Of a DNA stretch of 57,457 bases, positions 35,386 through 45,055 are shown piece by piece; the first letter of the stretch is position 1, and each line of letters starts with the position of its first letter. The stretch is from the NCBI GenBank assembly GCA_027063645.1, contig JAMORK010000044.1:1-57457 (forward strand), given 5' to 3'. The notes beneath the pieces are model-generated. The model was given only the letters and a program-made list of their open reading frames with translations. It made no database searches and had not been told where the DNA came from. This stretch comes from Sulfurimonas sp. Its GTDB lineage: Bacteria > Campylobacterota > Campylobacteria > Campylobacterales > Sulfurimonadaceae. The position numbers were made by a program, and so were the translations under genes.

Positions 35386-37602
35386 GTGAGCCAACAATTA
35401 CCAGATATAGAAACACAATTAGCCAACCATAAGCTAAGTCAAGAAGATTACACACATATTAAAGAGATTTTAGGTCGTGAACCAAATCTTGTAGAGCTTG
35501 GAGTTTTCTCAGCAATGTGGAGTGAACACTGTTCATATAAGTCTTCAAAAGTACATTTAAAAGGCTTCCCTACAAAAGCACCATGGGTTATTCAAGGTCC
35601 TGGTGAAAATGCTGGTGTTATTGACATTGGTGATGGCTATGCAGCTGTATTTAAAATGGAATCACACAATCATCCATCTTTCATTGAACCTTACCAAGGT
35701 GCAGCTACTGGTGTTGGTGGAATTATGCGTGATGTATTTACTATGGGTGCACGCCCTGTAGCTTCACTGAATGCTCTTCGTTTTGGTAATGTACTAAATG
35801 ATGACGATATCTCTAAACATCAACGTTATTTAGTTCGTGGTGTAACAGAGGGTATCGGTGGTTATGGTAACTGTATGGGTGTTCCTACAATCGGTGGTGA
35901 AGTAAGTTTTGATGAGTGTTACAATGGTAACATCCTTGTTAATGCTTTCAACCTCGGTATCGCAAAAAGTGATGAGATTTTTCTTGGTGTTGCTGAAGGT
36001 GTTGGAAATCCTGTAATGTATGTTGGTGCAAAAACAGGTCGTGATGGTCTTGGTGGAGCTGTAATGAGTTCTGATTCATTTACAGAAGAATCAAAATCAC
36101 TTCGCCCTACTGTTCAAGTGGGTGACCCTTTTACTGAGAAACTTCTTCTAGAAGCTTGTATGGAACTTTTCAAAACAGATCATGTTATTGGTATTCAAGA
36201 TATGGGTGCAGCTGGTCTTACATCTTCATCTTTTGAGATGGCTGGACGTTCAGGGTCTGGAATGATTATGCACCTTGATAAGATTCCCGCTCGTGAAGAA
36301 AATATGACTCCGTATGACTTTATGCTTTCAGAGTCTCAAGAGCGTATGCTGTTATGTGCTAAAAAAGGTTCAGAACAAGCAATCATCGATATTTTTGAAA
36401 AATGGGATCTTGATGCTGCTGTAGTTGGTGAAGTAACTGCTACTGGAAATATGGAACTTTTCTGGCATGGTGAAAAATGTGCTGAGGTTCCAGTTGACCC
36501 AGTTTCTGAAGAAGCACCAGAACTTAATCGTCCAATGTCTAAACCACCTTATTTAGATCTTATTAAAAATACTACTATCAATGATTTTCCAGCTGTTTCA
36601 AACCAAGAAGCTTTTGAAACATTAACAAAATCGATGGAAGTGGTAGATAAGTCATGGATCTATACACAATACGATTCGATGGTACAAACAAACACAATTA
36701 AAAAAGGTGGGATGCTTGATGCTTCAGTAATCCGTGTAAAAGAAAATGGAAAAGCACTTGCTATGAGTGCTGATTGTAATGTACGTTATTGTTATGTTGA
36801 TCCTAAAAATGGTGGTGCAGCAGCTGTAATCGAAGCAGGTCGTAATGTTGCAATGAGTGGTGCTCGTCCACTTGCTGTAACAGATTGTCTCAACTATGGT
36901 AACCCAGAAAATCCAGAAGTTATGTGGCAGTTTGGTCAAGGGTGTGAAGGTATTAAAGAAGCTTGTGCTGCACTTACTACTCCAGTTATTGGTGGAAATG
37001 TTTCACTTTATAATGAAACAAATGGCGTTTCTGTTTTTCCAACACCATCGATTGCAACTGTTGGTGTAAATGATGATCAAGAAAATGTACTTATGTCATC
37101 TTTTCAAGGTGAGGGCAATGCACTTTATCTTGTAGGAGAGTCCAAAAGTGAATTTGGTGGTTCTTTATATATGAAAGAGATTTGCCATACAGTAGCTGGT
37201 GTTATGCCAGAGATTGACTACAAAAAAGAGCTTGCTCTTTGGGATTTAGTGATTGAAGCAAATAAGAAACATCTACTAGAGTGTGCTAAAGATGCAAGTA
37301 GTGGTGGTGTAGTTATTGCTCTTGCTAAAATGGTAGCAACTTCCGGTCTTGGTTGTGATGTAGAGATGAGTGTTGAAGATTCTAGAGATATCTTTGCTGA
37401 GTCTATGAGTCGTGCAATTATTGAAGTGAAACCTGAAAACTGTGCTGCATTTGAAGCGATGTTAGATGAGTCTATGGCAGTTGAGAAAATTGGAATTGTT
37501 GGTGGTGATAGCATCAAAGTAAACGATGTTACAATGAGTTTAGAACAACTTCAAGATAACTACTTCAACACATTTAAAAAAGTGATTGAAAGAGATATAT
37601 AA
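35386..37602 (+). CDS. purL: Phosphoribosylformylglycinamidine synthase II (PurL, small type)
   Basis: The 738-residue protein is the small form of PurL that works with separate PurS and PurQ. It catalyses the ATP- and glutamine-dependent step from FGAR to FGAM. Visible motifs are [12 protein letters not shown], the PurM-like [28 protein letters not shown] and [15 protein letters not shown]. The start is a GTG preceded by TTAGGA. The stop lies within an 11-bp hairpin shared with pfkA. Confidence 0.97.
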   Translation: MSQQLPDIETQLANHKLSQEDYTHIKEILGREPNLVELGVFSAMWSEHCSYKSSKVHLKGFPTKAPWVIQGPGENAGVIDIGDGYAAVFKMESHNHPSFIEPYQGAATGVGGIMRDVFTMGARPVASLNALRFGNVLNDDDISKHQRYLVRGVTEGIGGYGNCMGVPTIGGEVSFDECYNGNILVNAFNLGIAKSDEIFLGVAEGVGNPVMYVGAKTGRDGLGGAVMSSDSFTEESKSLRPTVQVGDPFTEKLLLEACMELFKTDHVIGIQDMGAAGLTSSSFEMAGRSGSGMIMHLDKIPAREENMTPYDFMLSESQERMLLCAKKGSEQAIIDIFEKWDLDAAVVGEVTATGNMELFWHGEKCAEVPVDPVSEEAPELNRPMSKPPYLDLIKNTTINDFPAVSNQEAFETLTKSMEVVDKSWIYTQYDSMVQTNTIKKGGMLDASVIRVKENGKALAMSADCNVRYCYVDPKNGGAAAVIEAGRNVAMSGARPLAVTDCLNYGNPENPEVMWQFGQGCEGIKEACAALTTPVIGGNVSLYNETNGVSVFPTPSIATVGVNDDQENVLMSSFQGEGNALYLVGESKSEFGGSLYMKEICHTVAGVMPEIDYKKELALWDLVIEANKKHLLECAKDASSGGVVIALAKMVATSGLGCDVEMSVEDSRDIFAESMSRAIIEVKPENCAAFEAMLDESMAVEKIGIVGGDSIKVNDVTMSLEQLQDNYFNTFKKVIERDI

Positions 37603-37623
37603 ACTAGAATTTTTCTAGTTTAT
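37599..37623. terminator. Shared convergent terminator between purL and pfkA
   Basis: ATAAACTAGAA (37599-37609) pairs perfectly with TTCTAGTTTAT (37613-37623) over a TTT loop. It contains the purL stop codon and ends four bases from the pfkA stop codon, so it can act on both strands. Confidence 0.65.
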
Positions 37624-37626
37624 CTC

Positions 37627-38583
37627 TTAGTTGAGATAACTTAAAAGTTCTGGATCTAACTCTTTTTTTATCCCTGCAACCTCTTTAATTTCCCTATATA
37701 TAAACCCATTTTTACTATAGCAGATGATACTTGTATTTTTATTGTTAAGTAATCCATCAATAGCATACGAAACAAATTCATAAGCCATTAGTCTATCATA
37801 TACACTAGGATTACCACCACGCTGAATATGCCCTAACTCATTTACTCTTGCTTCAATACCTATGGCATTTTCAAACCAATCAGCGATCTCTTGAGAATTT
37901 TGTTCTATACCCTCAGCAACAATAGAGATAAAGTATCGACGACCGTTAAGCATCTCTTTTTTAAATTTATCTTCATACTCTTTAAGATTATAAGCTTTTT
38001 CAGGAATTAAGCAGAGTTCACTTCCTGATGTAAGATGTGTTACAAGGGCAAGGTATCCACACTCTCTTCCCATTGTTTCTACAACAAATGCACGAGAAAA
38101 TGAAGAAGCAGTATCTCTAATAGCATCAATAGAACTTTTAATAATATTGAGTGCTGTATCTACACCTAGACAATAATCAGTTCCTGTAATGTCATTATCT
38201 ATAGTAGAGGGGATACCACAAAATTTTATGCCATGCTCTTTGTAAAATGTATTTAGTCCACGAAAAGAGCCATCGCCACCTAAAACTATAAGCATATCAA
38301 TACCTAAGGTATCAAGATTTGACTTTGCAATTTTTCTAAAAGATGCTTGCATAAATCTACTACTTCGAGCACTTCCAATTTTTGTGCCACCTCGAGTAAT
38401 AATACCTGCTACATCACAGTAAGATGCCTCTTTTATTTTATTGTCAATGAGACCTTCATAGCCATTATAAACAAAATAAGGTGTAAGATTTTTCTCTTTT
38501 GCATACTCAACAAATCTTTTTAATGCAGGATTCATCCCTGAAACATCCCCACCAGAACATAAAATAGCAATTTTTTTACTCAT
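37627..38583 (-). CDS. pfkA: 6-phosphofructokinase
   Basis: The ATG at 38583 gives 318 residues, the family length. It phosphorylates fructose 6-phosphate. The nucleotide loop is ILCSGGDVSGMNPAL, the key GGDGS has Gly at the position typical of ATP-using enzymes, and the catalytic IDND is present. In that motif the residue is Ser (PSTIDND) rather than the Gly of ATP-type or Lys of PPi-type enzymes, so donor choice is a little open. HIQRGGNPSVYDR is also conserved. The gene is monocistronic between convergent purL and divergent purH. Confidence 0.93.
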   Translation of the reverse strand: MSKKIAILCSGGDVSGMNPALKRFVEYAKEKNLTPYFVYNGYEGLIDNKIKEASYCDVAGIITRGGTKIGSARSSRFMQASFRKIAKSNLDTLGIDMLIVLGGDGSFRGLNTFYKEHGIKFCGIPSTIDNDITGTDYCLGVDTALNIIKSSIDAIRDTASSFSRAFVVETMGRECGYLALVTHLTSGSELCLIPEKAYNLKEYEDKFKKEMLNGRRYFISIVAEGIEQNSQEIADWFENAIGIEARVNELGHIQRGGNPSVYDRLMAYEFVSYAIDGLLNNKNTSIICYSKNGFIYREIKEVAGIKKELDPELLSYLN

Positions 38584-38641
38584 AAATTTTTCTCTATATT
38601 TTAATTTTATTAAGTTTACCATCTTCTAAACTCTATTTAGA

Positions 38642-38647
38642 TAAAAT
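38642..38647 (+). promoter_or_regulatory. -10 element (TAAAAT) for purH
   Basis: TAAAAT within GATAAAATTGCACC lies 36 bases before the purH ATG. The same GATAAAATTGCAC string precedes cmoA at 5700. Confidence 0.4.
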
Positions 38648-38677
38648 TGCACCATTATTTTACACTCAAGGCATAGA

Positions 38678-40213
38678 ATGAAAAGAGCATTAGTAAGCGT
38701 TAGCGATAAAACAGGCATAGTAGATTTTTGTAAATCATTAGTGAAAAACGATTATGAGATTATCTCTACAGGTGGTACTTATAAACTTTTAAAAGAAAAT
38801 GGTGTAGCAGCAATTGAGATTGATGAGGTAACAAAGTTCCCTGAATGTTTTGAAGGGCGTGTAAAAACTCTTAACCCTTATGTTCATGGTGGAATTTTAC
38901 ACCGTCGAGACAAGCAAAGTCACCTCGACCAAGCAAAAGAGTTAGGTGTTGAGTCAATTGATTTAGTGTGTGTAAATCTTTACCCATTTAAAGAGACTAT
39001 AGAGCGTACTGAAGACTTTGATGATATCATTGAAAACATTGACATTGGTGGACCTGCTATGGTTCGTTCAGCTGCGAAAAATTTTGATGCGGTTATTATT
39101 GTTACAAATGTTGAAGATTATGCTGAAGTGATTGATGCGATAGAGAATGAGAAAAATACAAAAGATTTCCGTCGTGGTTATATGATTAAAGCTTATGAGC
39201 ATACAGCTGCTTATGACTCTATGATTGCAAACTATATGAATGAGCGTTTTAATGATGGCTTTGGTGAGAAACAATTTGTAGTTGGAAATAAAGTGATGGA
39301 TACTCGCTATGGAGAGAACCCACATCAAAAAGGTGCACTTTATGAGTTTGATAAACACTTTTCAAATAACTTTAAAACATTAAAAGGTGAAGCAAGTTTT
39401 AACAACTTAAATGACCTTAATGGTGCAGTAAAAATTGCCGCTGGTTTTGGTGATGACAATGCAGTATGTATCTCAAAACATGGTAATCCTTGTGGTTTTG
39501 CTATCAAAGATACACTTTTAGAAGCTTATACAGAAGCACTCAAGTGTGACCCTGTTTCTGCATTTGGTGGTGTTGTAGCTGTGAATGGTGTCGTAAATAA
39601 AGAACTTGCTGAAAAAATGAATGAGATTTTCTTAGAGGTTGTTATAGCTGGTCGTATCACTCCTGAGGCTCAAGAAGTTTTTGCTAAGAAAAAACGTATT
39701 AAGCTTTTTGAGATGGGTGCAGATAAACTGACTCTTGCAAATGATAAAAAAGATTTCAAACACATCGATGGTGGATTTGTTTTCCAAGATGCTGATGTTG
39801 TAGGTGCAGATGAAGTGAAAAATGCGAAGCTTGTTAGTAAAAATGTAGCAACACCAGAAGAGATGAAAGATTTAGAGATTGCTTACAAAGTAGCTTCACT
39901 TACTAAATCTAACTGTGTTGTGTATGTAAAAAATGCAGCTATGGTTGCAGTTGGTATGGGTATGACAAGCCGTGTTGATGCAGCTCAATGTGCTCTTAAA
40001 AAAGCAAAAGATATGGGTCTTGATGTAAAAGGTGCAGCACTTGCATCTGAAGCATTCTTTCCATTCCGTGATTCAATAGATGCGGCAGCTGAGGCTGGTG
40101 TAAAAAATGTTATTGAACCTGGTGGAAGTATCCGTGATGAAGAGATTATAGACGCTGCCAATGAGTTTGGTATGAGTCTTTACTTTTCAGAAGTTCGTCA
40201 CTTCCTACATTAA
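38678..40213 (+). CDS. purH: Bifunctional AICAR transformylase/IMP cyclohydrolase
   Basis: The 511-residue protein performs the last two steps of IMP synthesis. The N-terminal MGS-like cyclohydrolase domain (about 1-130) has [25 protein letters not shown] and [15 protein letters not shown]. The formyltransferase domain follows, with [37 protein letters not shown] and [18 protein letters not shown]. The start has CTCAAGG upstream. A strong hairpin follows the stop. Confidence 0.97.
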   Translation: MKRALVSVSDKTGIVDFCKSLVKNDYEIISTGGTYKLLKENGVAAIEIDEVTKFPECFEGRVKTLNPYVHGGILHRRDKQSHLDQAKELGVESIDLVCVNLYPFKETIERTEDFDDIIENIDIGGPAMVRSAAKNFDAVIIVTNVEDYAEVIDAIENEKNTKDFRRGYMIKAYEHTAAYDSMIANYMNERFNDGFGEKQFVVGNKVMDTRYGENPHQKGALYEFDKHFSNNFKTLKGEASFNNLNDLNGAVKIAAGFGDDNAVCISKHGNPCGFAIKDTLLEAYTEALKCDPVSAFGGVVAVNGVVNKELAEKMNEIFLEVVIAGRITPEAQEVFAKKKRIKLFEMGADKLTLANDKKDFKHIDGGFVFQDADVVGADEVKNAKLVSKNVATPEEMKDLEIAYKVASLTKSNCVVYVKNAAMVAVGMGMTSRVDAAQCALKKAKDMGLDVKGAALASEAFFPFRDSIDAAAEAGVKNVIEPGGSIRDEEIIDAANEFGMSLYFSEVRHFLH

Positions 40214-40224
40214 AGATTACAATA

Positions 40225-40245
40225 GCGATGCATTTAATGCATCGC
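40225..40245. terminator. Hairpin after purH
   Basis: GCGATGCA and TGCATCGC (40225-40245) form an eight-base GC-containing stem with loop TTTAA, starting 12 bases after the purH stop. There is no solid T run after it, so terminator function is likely but not certain. Confidence 0.55.
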
Positions 40246-40272
40246 ACCACTCTTCAGATACTTTTCTTCAAC

Positions 40273-40293
40273 CTTGATTGACATACACTCAAC
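40273..40293. promoter_or_regulatory. HAIR-like HspR operator upstream of cbpA-hspR
   Basis: CTTGATT-N7-ACTCAAC matches the HspR-associated inverted repeat CTTGAGT-N7-ACTCAAG at 12 of 14 positions, with exactly seven bases between the arms. It overlaps the -35 box of the cbpA-hspR promoter, as expected for autorepression by HspR. Confidence 0.8.
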
Positions 40294-40307
40294 TCTTATG
40301 ATATAAT
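40278..40307 (+). promoter_or_regulatory. Sigma-70 promoter of the cbpA-hspR operon
   Basis: A perfect TTGACA (40278-40283) and a perfect TATAAT (40302-40307) are separated by 18 bases. The start codon at 40348 is 40 bases downstream of the -10 box. Confidence 0.75.
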
Positions 40308-40347
40308 TCCACTAATCAAATAAACAATTATGAAACAAGGAATTATT

Positions 40348-41247
40348 ATGGCAAAATCATTATATGAAACATTAGAAGTTAGCGAAAATGCTACAGAATC
40401 AGAGATAAAAAAAGCCTACAGAAAACTGGCGAGAAAATATCATCCAGATGTAAATAAAGAAGCATCTGCAGAGGAAAAATTTAAAGAGATCAATGCAGCC
40501 TATGAGATACTAAGCGATAAAGAGAAAAAAGCTCAGTACGATATGCATGGAGATGCAATGTTTGGTGGTCAAAATTTCCATGACTTCTCCCGTGCACAAG
40601 GTGGAAATGTAGATCTTGATGAGATTCTTCGTCAAATGTTTGGCGGAGGCGGAGGCTTCGGAGGAGGCTTTGGCGGTGCTGGTGCTAGTGGAGGTAATCC
40701 ATTTGGTGGAGGTTTTAGTGGTGGAGGTGGTTTCCATCAAGAACCAAACCTCGATATCGAAACAAGTGTAACTATCCCTTTTAGTGTATCTATCTTAGGG
40801 GGAAGTCACTCGGTTAGTGTAAATGGCGATAGATTTGATATTAAAATCCCTGCTGGTGTAAAAACTGGAGAGAAGATGCGTGTTAAGGGAAAAGGACATG
40901 CTCAAGGTGGACGAGCAGGTGACTTGTTCCTTAGAATCAATGTTGCATCAAATCCAGAGTATGAGAGAGAGGGTGATGACTTAGTAAAGAGTTTTGATGT
41001 TCCTCTCTATGCAGCAATGTTTGGTGATAAAATCGCTATTCAAACACTTGAAAAAGAGATTAAACTCAAAGTACCTGCAGGTACAAAAAATGGACAACGC
41101 TTCCGTGTAAAAGAGATGGGTGCAATGAACAGAAAAACAAAACAACGTGGTGATCTATATTTAAAAGCAAATATTGTTTTACCTAAAATTGAAGATTTAG
41201 ATGAAGATTTAGTTACACTCATGAAAGAAAAACTTCCAAAGGAGTAA
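40348..41247 (+). CDS. cbpA: DnaJ-family co-chaperone CbpA
   Basis: The ATG at 40348 is placed by AAGGAATTATT just upstream; an ATG at 40330 is in frame but contains that site. The 299-residue protein has a J domain (about 3-68) with the HPD motif in KYHPDVN. A Gly/Phe-rich linker follows (about 90-130), and then a C-terminal substrate-binding domain with no zinc-finger cysteines, as in CbpA-type proteins. It stimulates DnaK. It is followed after three bases by hspR, the arrangement also known from Helicobacter and Campylobacter. Confidence 0.92.
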   Translation: MAKSLYETLEVSENATESEIKKAYRKLARKYHPDVNKEASAEEKFKEINAAYEILSDKEKKAQYDMHGDAMFGGQNFHDFSRAQGGNVDLDEILRQMFGGGGGFGGGFGGAGASGGNPFGGGFSGGGGFHQEPNLDIETSVTIPFSVSILGGSHSVSVNGDRFDIKIPAGVKTGEKMRVKGKGHAQGGRAGDLFLRINVASNPEYEREGDDLVKSFDVPLYAAMFGDKIAIQTLEKEIKLKVPAGTKNGQRFRVKEMGAMNRKTKQRGDLYLKANIVLPKIEDLDEDLVTLMKEKLPKE

Positions 41248-41250
41248 AAG

Positions 41251-41628
41251 ATGATGCATAATTATGATGAACCGGTTTACCTAATCTCTATAGTTTCAAA
41301 GATACTAGATATTCATCCTCAAACTCTTAGACAGTATGAGAGAGAAAACCTTATATGCCCATCGCGTTCGAATGGTCGTATAAGACTTTACTCTCAACGC
41401 GATATAGATAAGATAAAACTCATACTACGTTTAACTCGTGAGTTAGGGGTTAATCTTGCAGGTGTAGATATCATACTGCGTTTAAAAGATAATGTAGATA
41501 GTATGGAAAAAGAGATAGCAGAACTTCGTCATGAAGTGCAACTTGCTAAAAATGCACACTCTGTTGCCCCTGATAAAGCACTTGTTACAAAAAAATCAAT
41601 TTATGAGATGATTATATTTGAAGAGTAG
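41251..41628 (+). CDS. hspR: Heat-shock repressor HspR (MerR-type)
   Basis: The 125-residue protein has a MerR-type helix-turn-helix at the start (about 8-75). It shows VSKILDIHPQTLRQYERENL and SNGRIRLYSQRDIDKIKLI, followed by a coiled coil (about 85-105). HspR represses chaperone genes through HAIR elements, and a HAIR-like site lies in this operon's promoter, supporting autoregulation. The stop codon lies in a hairpin shared with the convergent murA. Confidence 0.93.
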   Translation: MMHNYDEPVYLISIVSKILDIHPQTLRQYERENLICPSRSNGRIRLYSQRDIDKIKLILRLTRELGVNLAGVDIILRLKDNVDSMEKEIAELRHEVQLAKNAHSVAPDKALVTKKSIYEMIIFEE

Positions 41629-41643
41629 GTTTATACTACTCTT
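41621..41643. terminator. Convergent hairpin between hspR and murA
   Basis: AAGAGTAG (41621-41628) pairs with CTACTCTT (41636-41643) over a seven-base loop. It holds both stop codons, so it could terminate both transcripts. Confidence 0.55.
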
Positions 41644-42898
41644 TAAGTCTCTCTATTTTTGCTCCAACACCTTCTAGTTTTTTCTCTAAAGAGTCATAAC
41701 CACGATCTAAATGATAAATACGATGTATATTTGTTTCACCTTCTGAAACAAGAGCTGCTAGAACAAGTGCAGAGGATGCACGAAGATCTGTTGCCATTAC
41801 ATCTGTTCCACTCAGTTGAGCTTTTCCACTAACGGTTGCTGTATGGCCATTAAGAGATATATCTGCTCCCATACGTTGAAGCTCACTCACATGCATAAAG
41901 CGATTTTCAAATAAACGCTCCTCAATAATGGAAACGCCATCAGCCTGAGTTGCAAGTGCCATAAACTGTGCCTGCATATCTGTAGGAAAAGCAGGATACT
42001 CTTGTGTGATGATTTTAACAGGTTTAATATCTTTAGCTGGGTGGATAGTGATAAAATCTTTTCCAAGAGTAAAACTACTTCCCATCTCTTCAAGCTTTGC
42101 AAGAACTGCTCCAAGGTGTTTTGGCTCTACATGAGTAAGTGTAAGTTCACTTTTTGTAATAGCTGCTGCACAAAGGTATGTACCTGCTTCAATGCGATCT
42201 GGAATAATAGTAAATTCTGGAATATCAACAAGCTCTCCACCTGTTCCATGGATAGTAAGAATCGCTGTACCTATCCCTTTAATTTTAACACCGCTAGCAT
42301 CTAAAACTTCACATAGTTGTACCACTTCTGGCTCACGAGCTGCATTTGTGATGGTAGTAACACCCTCAGCAAGTGCTGCAGCCATAACAATATTAGCAGT
42401 TCCTGTAACAGTAATCTTATCAAAGATAATTTCACACCCTTTAAGTCCATTAGGTGTTGTAGCTTCAATATAACCAGCTTTTATCTCAATTTTTGCACCC
42501 ATTTGTTCAAGTGCTTTAAGATGTAAGTCTATAGGGCGTTGCCCAATAGCACAGCCACCAGGAAGTGAAACTTCACAATGGCCAAAACGTGCAAGTATAG
42601 GACCAAGAACTAAGATAGATGCACGCATAGTTTTTACGATGTCATAAGTAGCTTTAGTGTTGTTGATGCTTGTTGTATCAACAATTACTCTATCGTCTAG
42701 GAAATTACACTCTGCACCAAGATTTGAGAGGAGTTTTAAAAGGGTATTTATATCTGCAACATGAGGAAGGTTTTTGATATTAACCTTGTTCTTTGCTAAA
42801 ATAGTCATAGCTATAAGTGGAAGTGAAGCATTTTTTGCACCAGATATTCGAATATTGCCTTTGAGCGATTTTACACCCTGTGTTTTTAAATAATCCAT
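41636..42898 (-). CDS. murA: UDP-N-acetylglucosamine 1-carboxyvinyltransferase
   Basis: The 420-residue protein transfers enolpyruvate to UDP-GlcNAc, the first committed step of peptidoglycan synthesis. It shows the opening [15 protein letters not shown]. The catalytic loop [15 protein letters not shown] has Cys116, the residue attacked by fosfomycin. [13 protein letters not shown]-like sequence ([20 protein letters not shown]) and [13 protein letters not shown] follow. It is monocistronic. Confidence 0.97.
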   Translation of the reverse strand: MDYLKTQGVKSLKGNIRISGAKNASLPLIAMTILAKNKVNIKNLPHVADINTLLKLLSNLGAECNFLDDRVIVDTTSINNTKATYDIVKTMRASILVLGPILARFGHCEVSLPGGCAIGQRPIDLHLKALEQMGAKIEIKAGYIEATTPNGLKGCEIIFDKITVTGTANIVMAAALAEGVTTITNAAREPEVVQLCEVLDASGVKIKGIGTAILTIHGTGGELVDIPEFTIIPDRIEAGTYLCAAAITKSELTLTHVEPKHLGAVLAKLEEMGSSFTLGKDFITIHPAKDIKPVKIITQEYPAFPTDMQAQFMALATQADGVSIIEERLFENRFMHVSELQRMGADISLNGHTATVSGKAQLSGTDVMATDLRASSALVLAALVSEGETNIHRIYHLDRGYDSLEKKLEGVGAKIERLKE

Positions 42899-43000
42899 AG
42901 TTCTCTTTAGTCTTTAATTAAGTAGTGACATTATATCGCATTATTTATTTTCTTATCTGTTATTTTGATATACTTTTATATCAGAAAAGAGGATGACGAT

Positions 43001-43432
43001 ATGAGTTCAGCATTAGATAGATTAAAAAACTTAACCAATAAAATTTCAAGCTATGAGATGGCTAGAAAAGAGAATCTAAGAGTATTAAAAGATCTATTTG
43101 TTGAAGTTGGCATAAATAAAAAAATAGAAAATTTTGAAGATATATTTGAATTTAAGGCTATCAACCTTTCTGGAGCCTCTCTTTTAAATGACAATCTTGG
43201 GGAGATTAAAGAGGGAAAATACCTTCAAATTTTAGCTATAAGCTATGATAAAGAGGCTATTGTAAAAAGTAAAAATGTGTCACTTGCTTATTTTGGTAGA
43301 GTTGAAAATGTTGATACTGTTTTTAAGGATAAGGTAGTTGAGTTTATCATTCGGTATAGATTTGAGAAAAGTTTTATCACCTTAGAGCATTATCATACTA
43401 TGTTAGAGAGTTTTGGAAAAAGTAGTGAGTAG
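43001..43432 (+). CDS. Conserved protein, unknown function
   Basis: The ATG at 43001 follows AGAGGATGACG and gives 143 residues; upstream in-frame sequence lacks a ribosome site. The protein is soluble and charged, with an N-terminal helix (SALDRLKNLTNKISSYEMA) and a mixed later part (YLQILAISYDKEAIVKS). I do not recognise it. It opens an overlapping operon that ends in rsmD; the next gene starts within its last eight bases. Confidence 0.65.
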   Translation: MSSALDRLKNLTNKISSYEMARKENLRVLKDLFVEVGINKKIENFEDIFEFKAINLSGASLLNDNLGEIKEGKYLQILAISYDKEAIVKSKNVSLAYFGRVENVDTVFKDKVVEFIIRYRFEKSFITLEHYHTMLESFGKSSE

Positions 43433-43973
43433 ATTTTATATCTCATTATGGTGGAGTTGGGCATGGCGTTTAAGTGTCTCTACTATCATTTATACATCTC
43501 TGTTTTCTGGCTTAATGACATTTGTTTTGTATCTAAAAGAGGGGATTAAACCTTTTAATGCAGAGCTTTTTGAAGCCTTAGTGATTATCTTTGAGTTTTG
43601 GTTTATTATCTTTTTTGGTATAGCTCTTTTGTTATCTTTATTTCAAGGTTTAAAACATATTTTTAACCATTGTCATCATACCTATACTCTAGAATTGCTT
43701 AGTTGTCCTCAAGAGTCAAAGATGCAAAAGATAGAGGTGATAGGCTATGGTGACTTGGTAAAGGTATGGAGGAAATGGTTTATGCTGCTTATCTGGCTAG
43801 TTGGAGCACAGATGGTTTTAGCTGTGATTTTCAGTACTCTTGTGAATGATACAAACTCTTTAGTCAACTGGTTTAGTATCTACTCTCTTTATGGATTTAT
43901 TTTAGTTGCTGGATATTTTTCATTTATACTTCTTGTAGCAAGATGTAAAAAGGTGAGGATTGCAAAATGTTAA
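43425..43973 (+). CDS. Integral membrane protein, unknown function
   Basis: A GTG at 43425 (V-S-R-F-Y) gives 182 residues; a TTG at 43413 is also possible. The protein has about four hydrophobic helices: near 12-35, 48-72, 115-138 and 150-175. A soluble loop between helices 2 and 3 holds HIFNHCHHTYTLELLSCP, with clustered His and Cys residues that might bind metal. I do not recognise the family. It overlaps the genes on both sides by seven or eight bases. Confidence 0.65.
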   Translation: MSRFYISLWWSWAWRLSVSTIIYTSLFSGLMTFVLYLKEGIKPFNAELFEALVIIFEFWFIIFFGIALLLSLFQGLKHIFNHCHHTYTLELLSCPQESKMQKIEVIGYGDLVKVWRKWFMLLIWLVGAQMVLAVIFSTLVNDTNSLVNWFSIYSLYGFILVAGYFSFILLVARCKKVRIAKC

Positions 43974-44671
43974 TATTTTTAGATCTAGAGACAACGGGAA
44001 GAGAAAATGATGATAAGATATGCTCTATCGCCATAGTGTATAAAGATGAGTATAAATATGAGTTAATAAATGAGGCAAAAAAAATCTCTGCAGAGGCTTC
44101 AAGTATCCATCATATAACCAATGAAGCGATTCAAGATAGTCCAAAATTATTAGAGAGTGAGATTGGATATTTTCTACAAAAGCATAATTTAGATGAGCAT
44201 ACGATTGTCTCGCACAATATCCCTTTTATTATAGAAAAATTGTTGCAATCAGGAATCACTTGGCGAGGTGATATGATTGATACTTTCAAAGTAACAAAAC
44301 ACCTTATACCTGAATGTGAATTTTTCTCTTTACAGTTTTTAAGATATGAGCTAAAACTTTATAGGGAGGAGAAAGAACTCTCCCTCATCTATGGAATTAA
44401 AGATGCTTTAGTCGCACATAATGCACTTGATGACGCATTCGTTGTAAAGCTACTTTATAATTATCTTCATACTTTAGTAGATGAAAAAAAGATGAAAGAG
44501 CTTAGTTTTGAAAATGTACTCCTTGAAAAATTTTCTTTTGGGAAGTATAAAGGTCGATACATAGAAGAGATCTGTAACAATGATACTTCTTATGCTCGAT
44601 GGCTTTTACAAAGTGCAACAGATATAGATGAAGATATAAAATATAGTATAAATTACTACCTAGAAGGATAG
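43967..44671 (+). CDS. DnaQ-like exonuclease-fold protein with ExoX-like C-terminal motif
   Basis: The 234-residue protein has a 3'-5' exonuclease fold (about 1-165). The first acidic pair is present in FLDLETTG, and the third motif is present in AHNALDDAFVVKLL. In the second motif, where an Asp is expected after the Phe, the sequence is HNIPFIIEKLL, so one metal ligand seems missing. The C-terminus (about 183-225) has FGKYKGRYIEEICNND and YARWLL, as in exonuclease X-like proteins. It may be a weak or inactive nuclease. It overlaps the membrane protein gene by seven bases. Confidence 0.8.
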   Translation: MLIFLDLETTGRENDDKICSIAIVYKDEYKYELINEAKKISAEASSIHHITNEAIQDSPKLLESEIGYFLQKHNLDEHTIVSHNIPFIIEKLLQSGITWRGDMIDTFKVTKHLIPECEFFSLQFLRYELKLYREEKELSLIYGIKDALVAHNALDDAFVVKLLYNYLHTLVDEKKMKELSFENVLLEKFSFGKYKGRYIEEICNNDTSYARWLLQSATDIDEDIKYSINYYLEG

Positions 44672-44674
44672 AAT

Positions 44675-45055
44675 ATGAAAGTAGCAGTAGAGTGTCATTC
44701 CCCACTTTTACAAAAATCATTAGAACTTTTTTTGAGTAAATATCTCAGTTCAAAAAAACAGTGTGACATCGTAGTTCGAGATGCAGAATGTTTAGACGAT
44801 AGTCGATGTTTTTATATCTCTAGTGAGAGTAAGGCTGACTTAGTGAAACCTTTTTCTAAGTCTCAGCTTATTTTAGCACTTGAGAGTAAGTACATGGAGT
44901 TATATCCTCAAAAAGATTTAAAAGAGAAAGTAATTGCCCCAGAGGCTGAAGAAAATTCTCTTGACTTTGATATTTTAGAAAATAGAATAGAACAACTCAC
45001 ACAAGAGTATAAAGAGAATATTTTAAGAGCAGTGAAAGCATTTTATGAAAAATAA
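44675..45055 (+). CDS. Conserved protein, unknown function
   Basis: The 126-residue protein starts three bases after the exonuclease-like gene. The first 75 residues look alpha/beta (MKVAVECHSPLLQKSLELFL, CDIVVRDAEC, VKPFSKSQLILALESKY). They vaguely recall a receiver fold, but no phosphorylation site is convincing. The last 35 residues form a likely helix (ENRIEQLTQEYKENILRAVK). I do not recognise it. It overlaps rsmD by 11 bases. Confidence 0.65.
   Translation: MKVAVECHSPLLQKSLELFLSKYLSSKKQCDIVVRDAECLDDSRCFYISSESKADLVKPFSKSQLILALESKYMELYPQKDLKEKVIAPEAEENSLDFDILENRIEQLTQEYKENILRAVKAFYEK

Noticed and set aside
40645-40735. GGC/GGT-rich tandem repeat
   Set aside because: It encodes the Gly/Phe-rich linker of CbpA and is ordinary coding sequence for that family, not a DNA repeat element.
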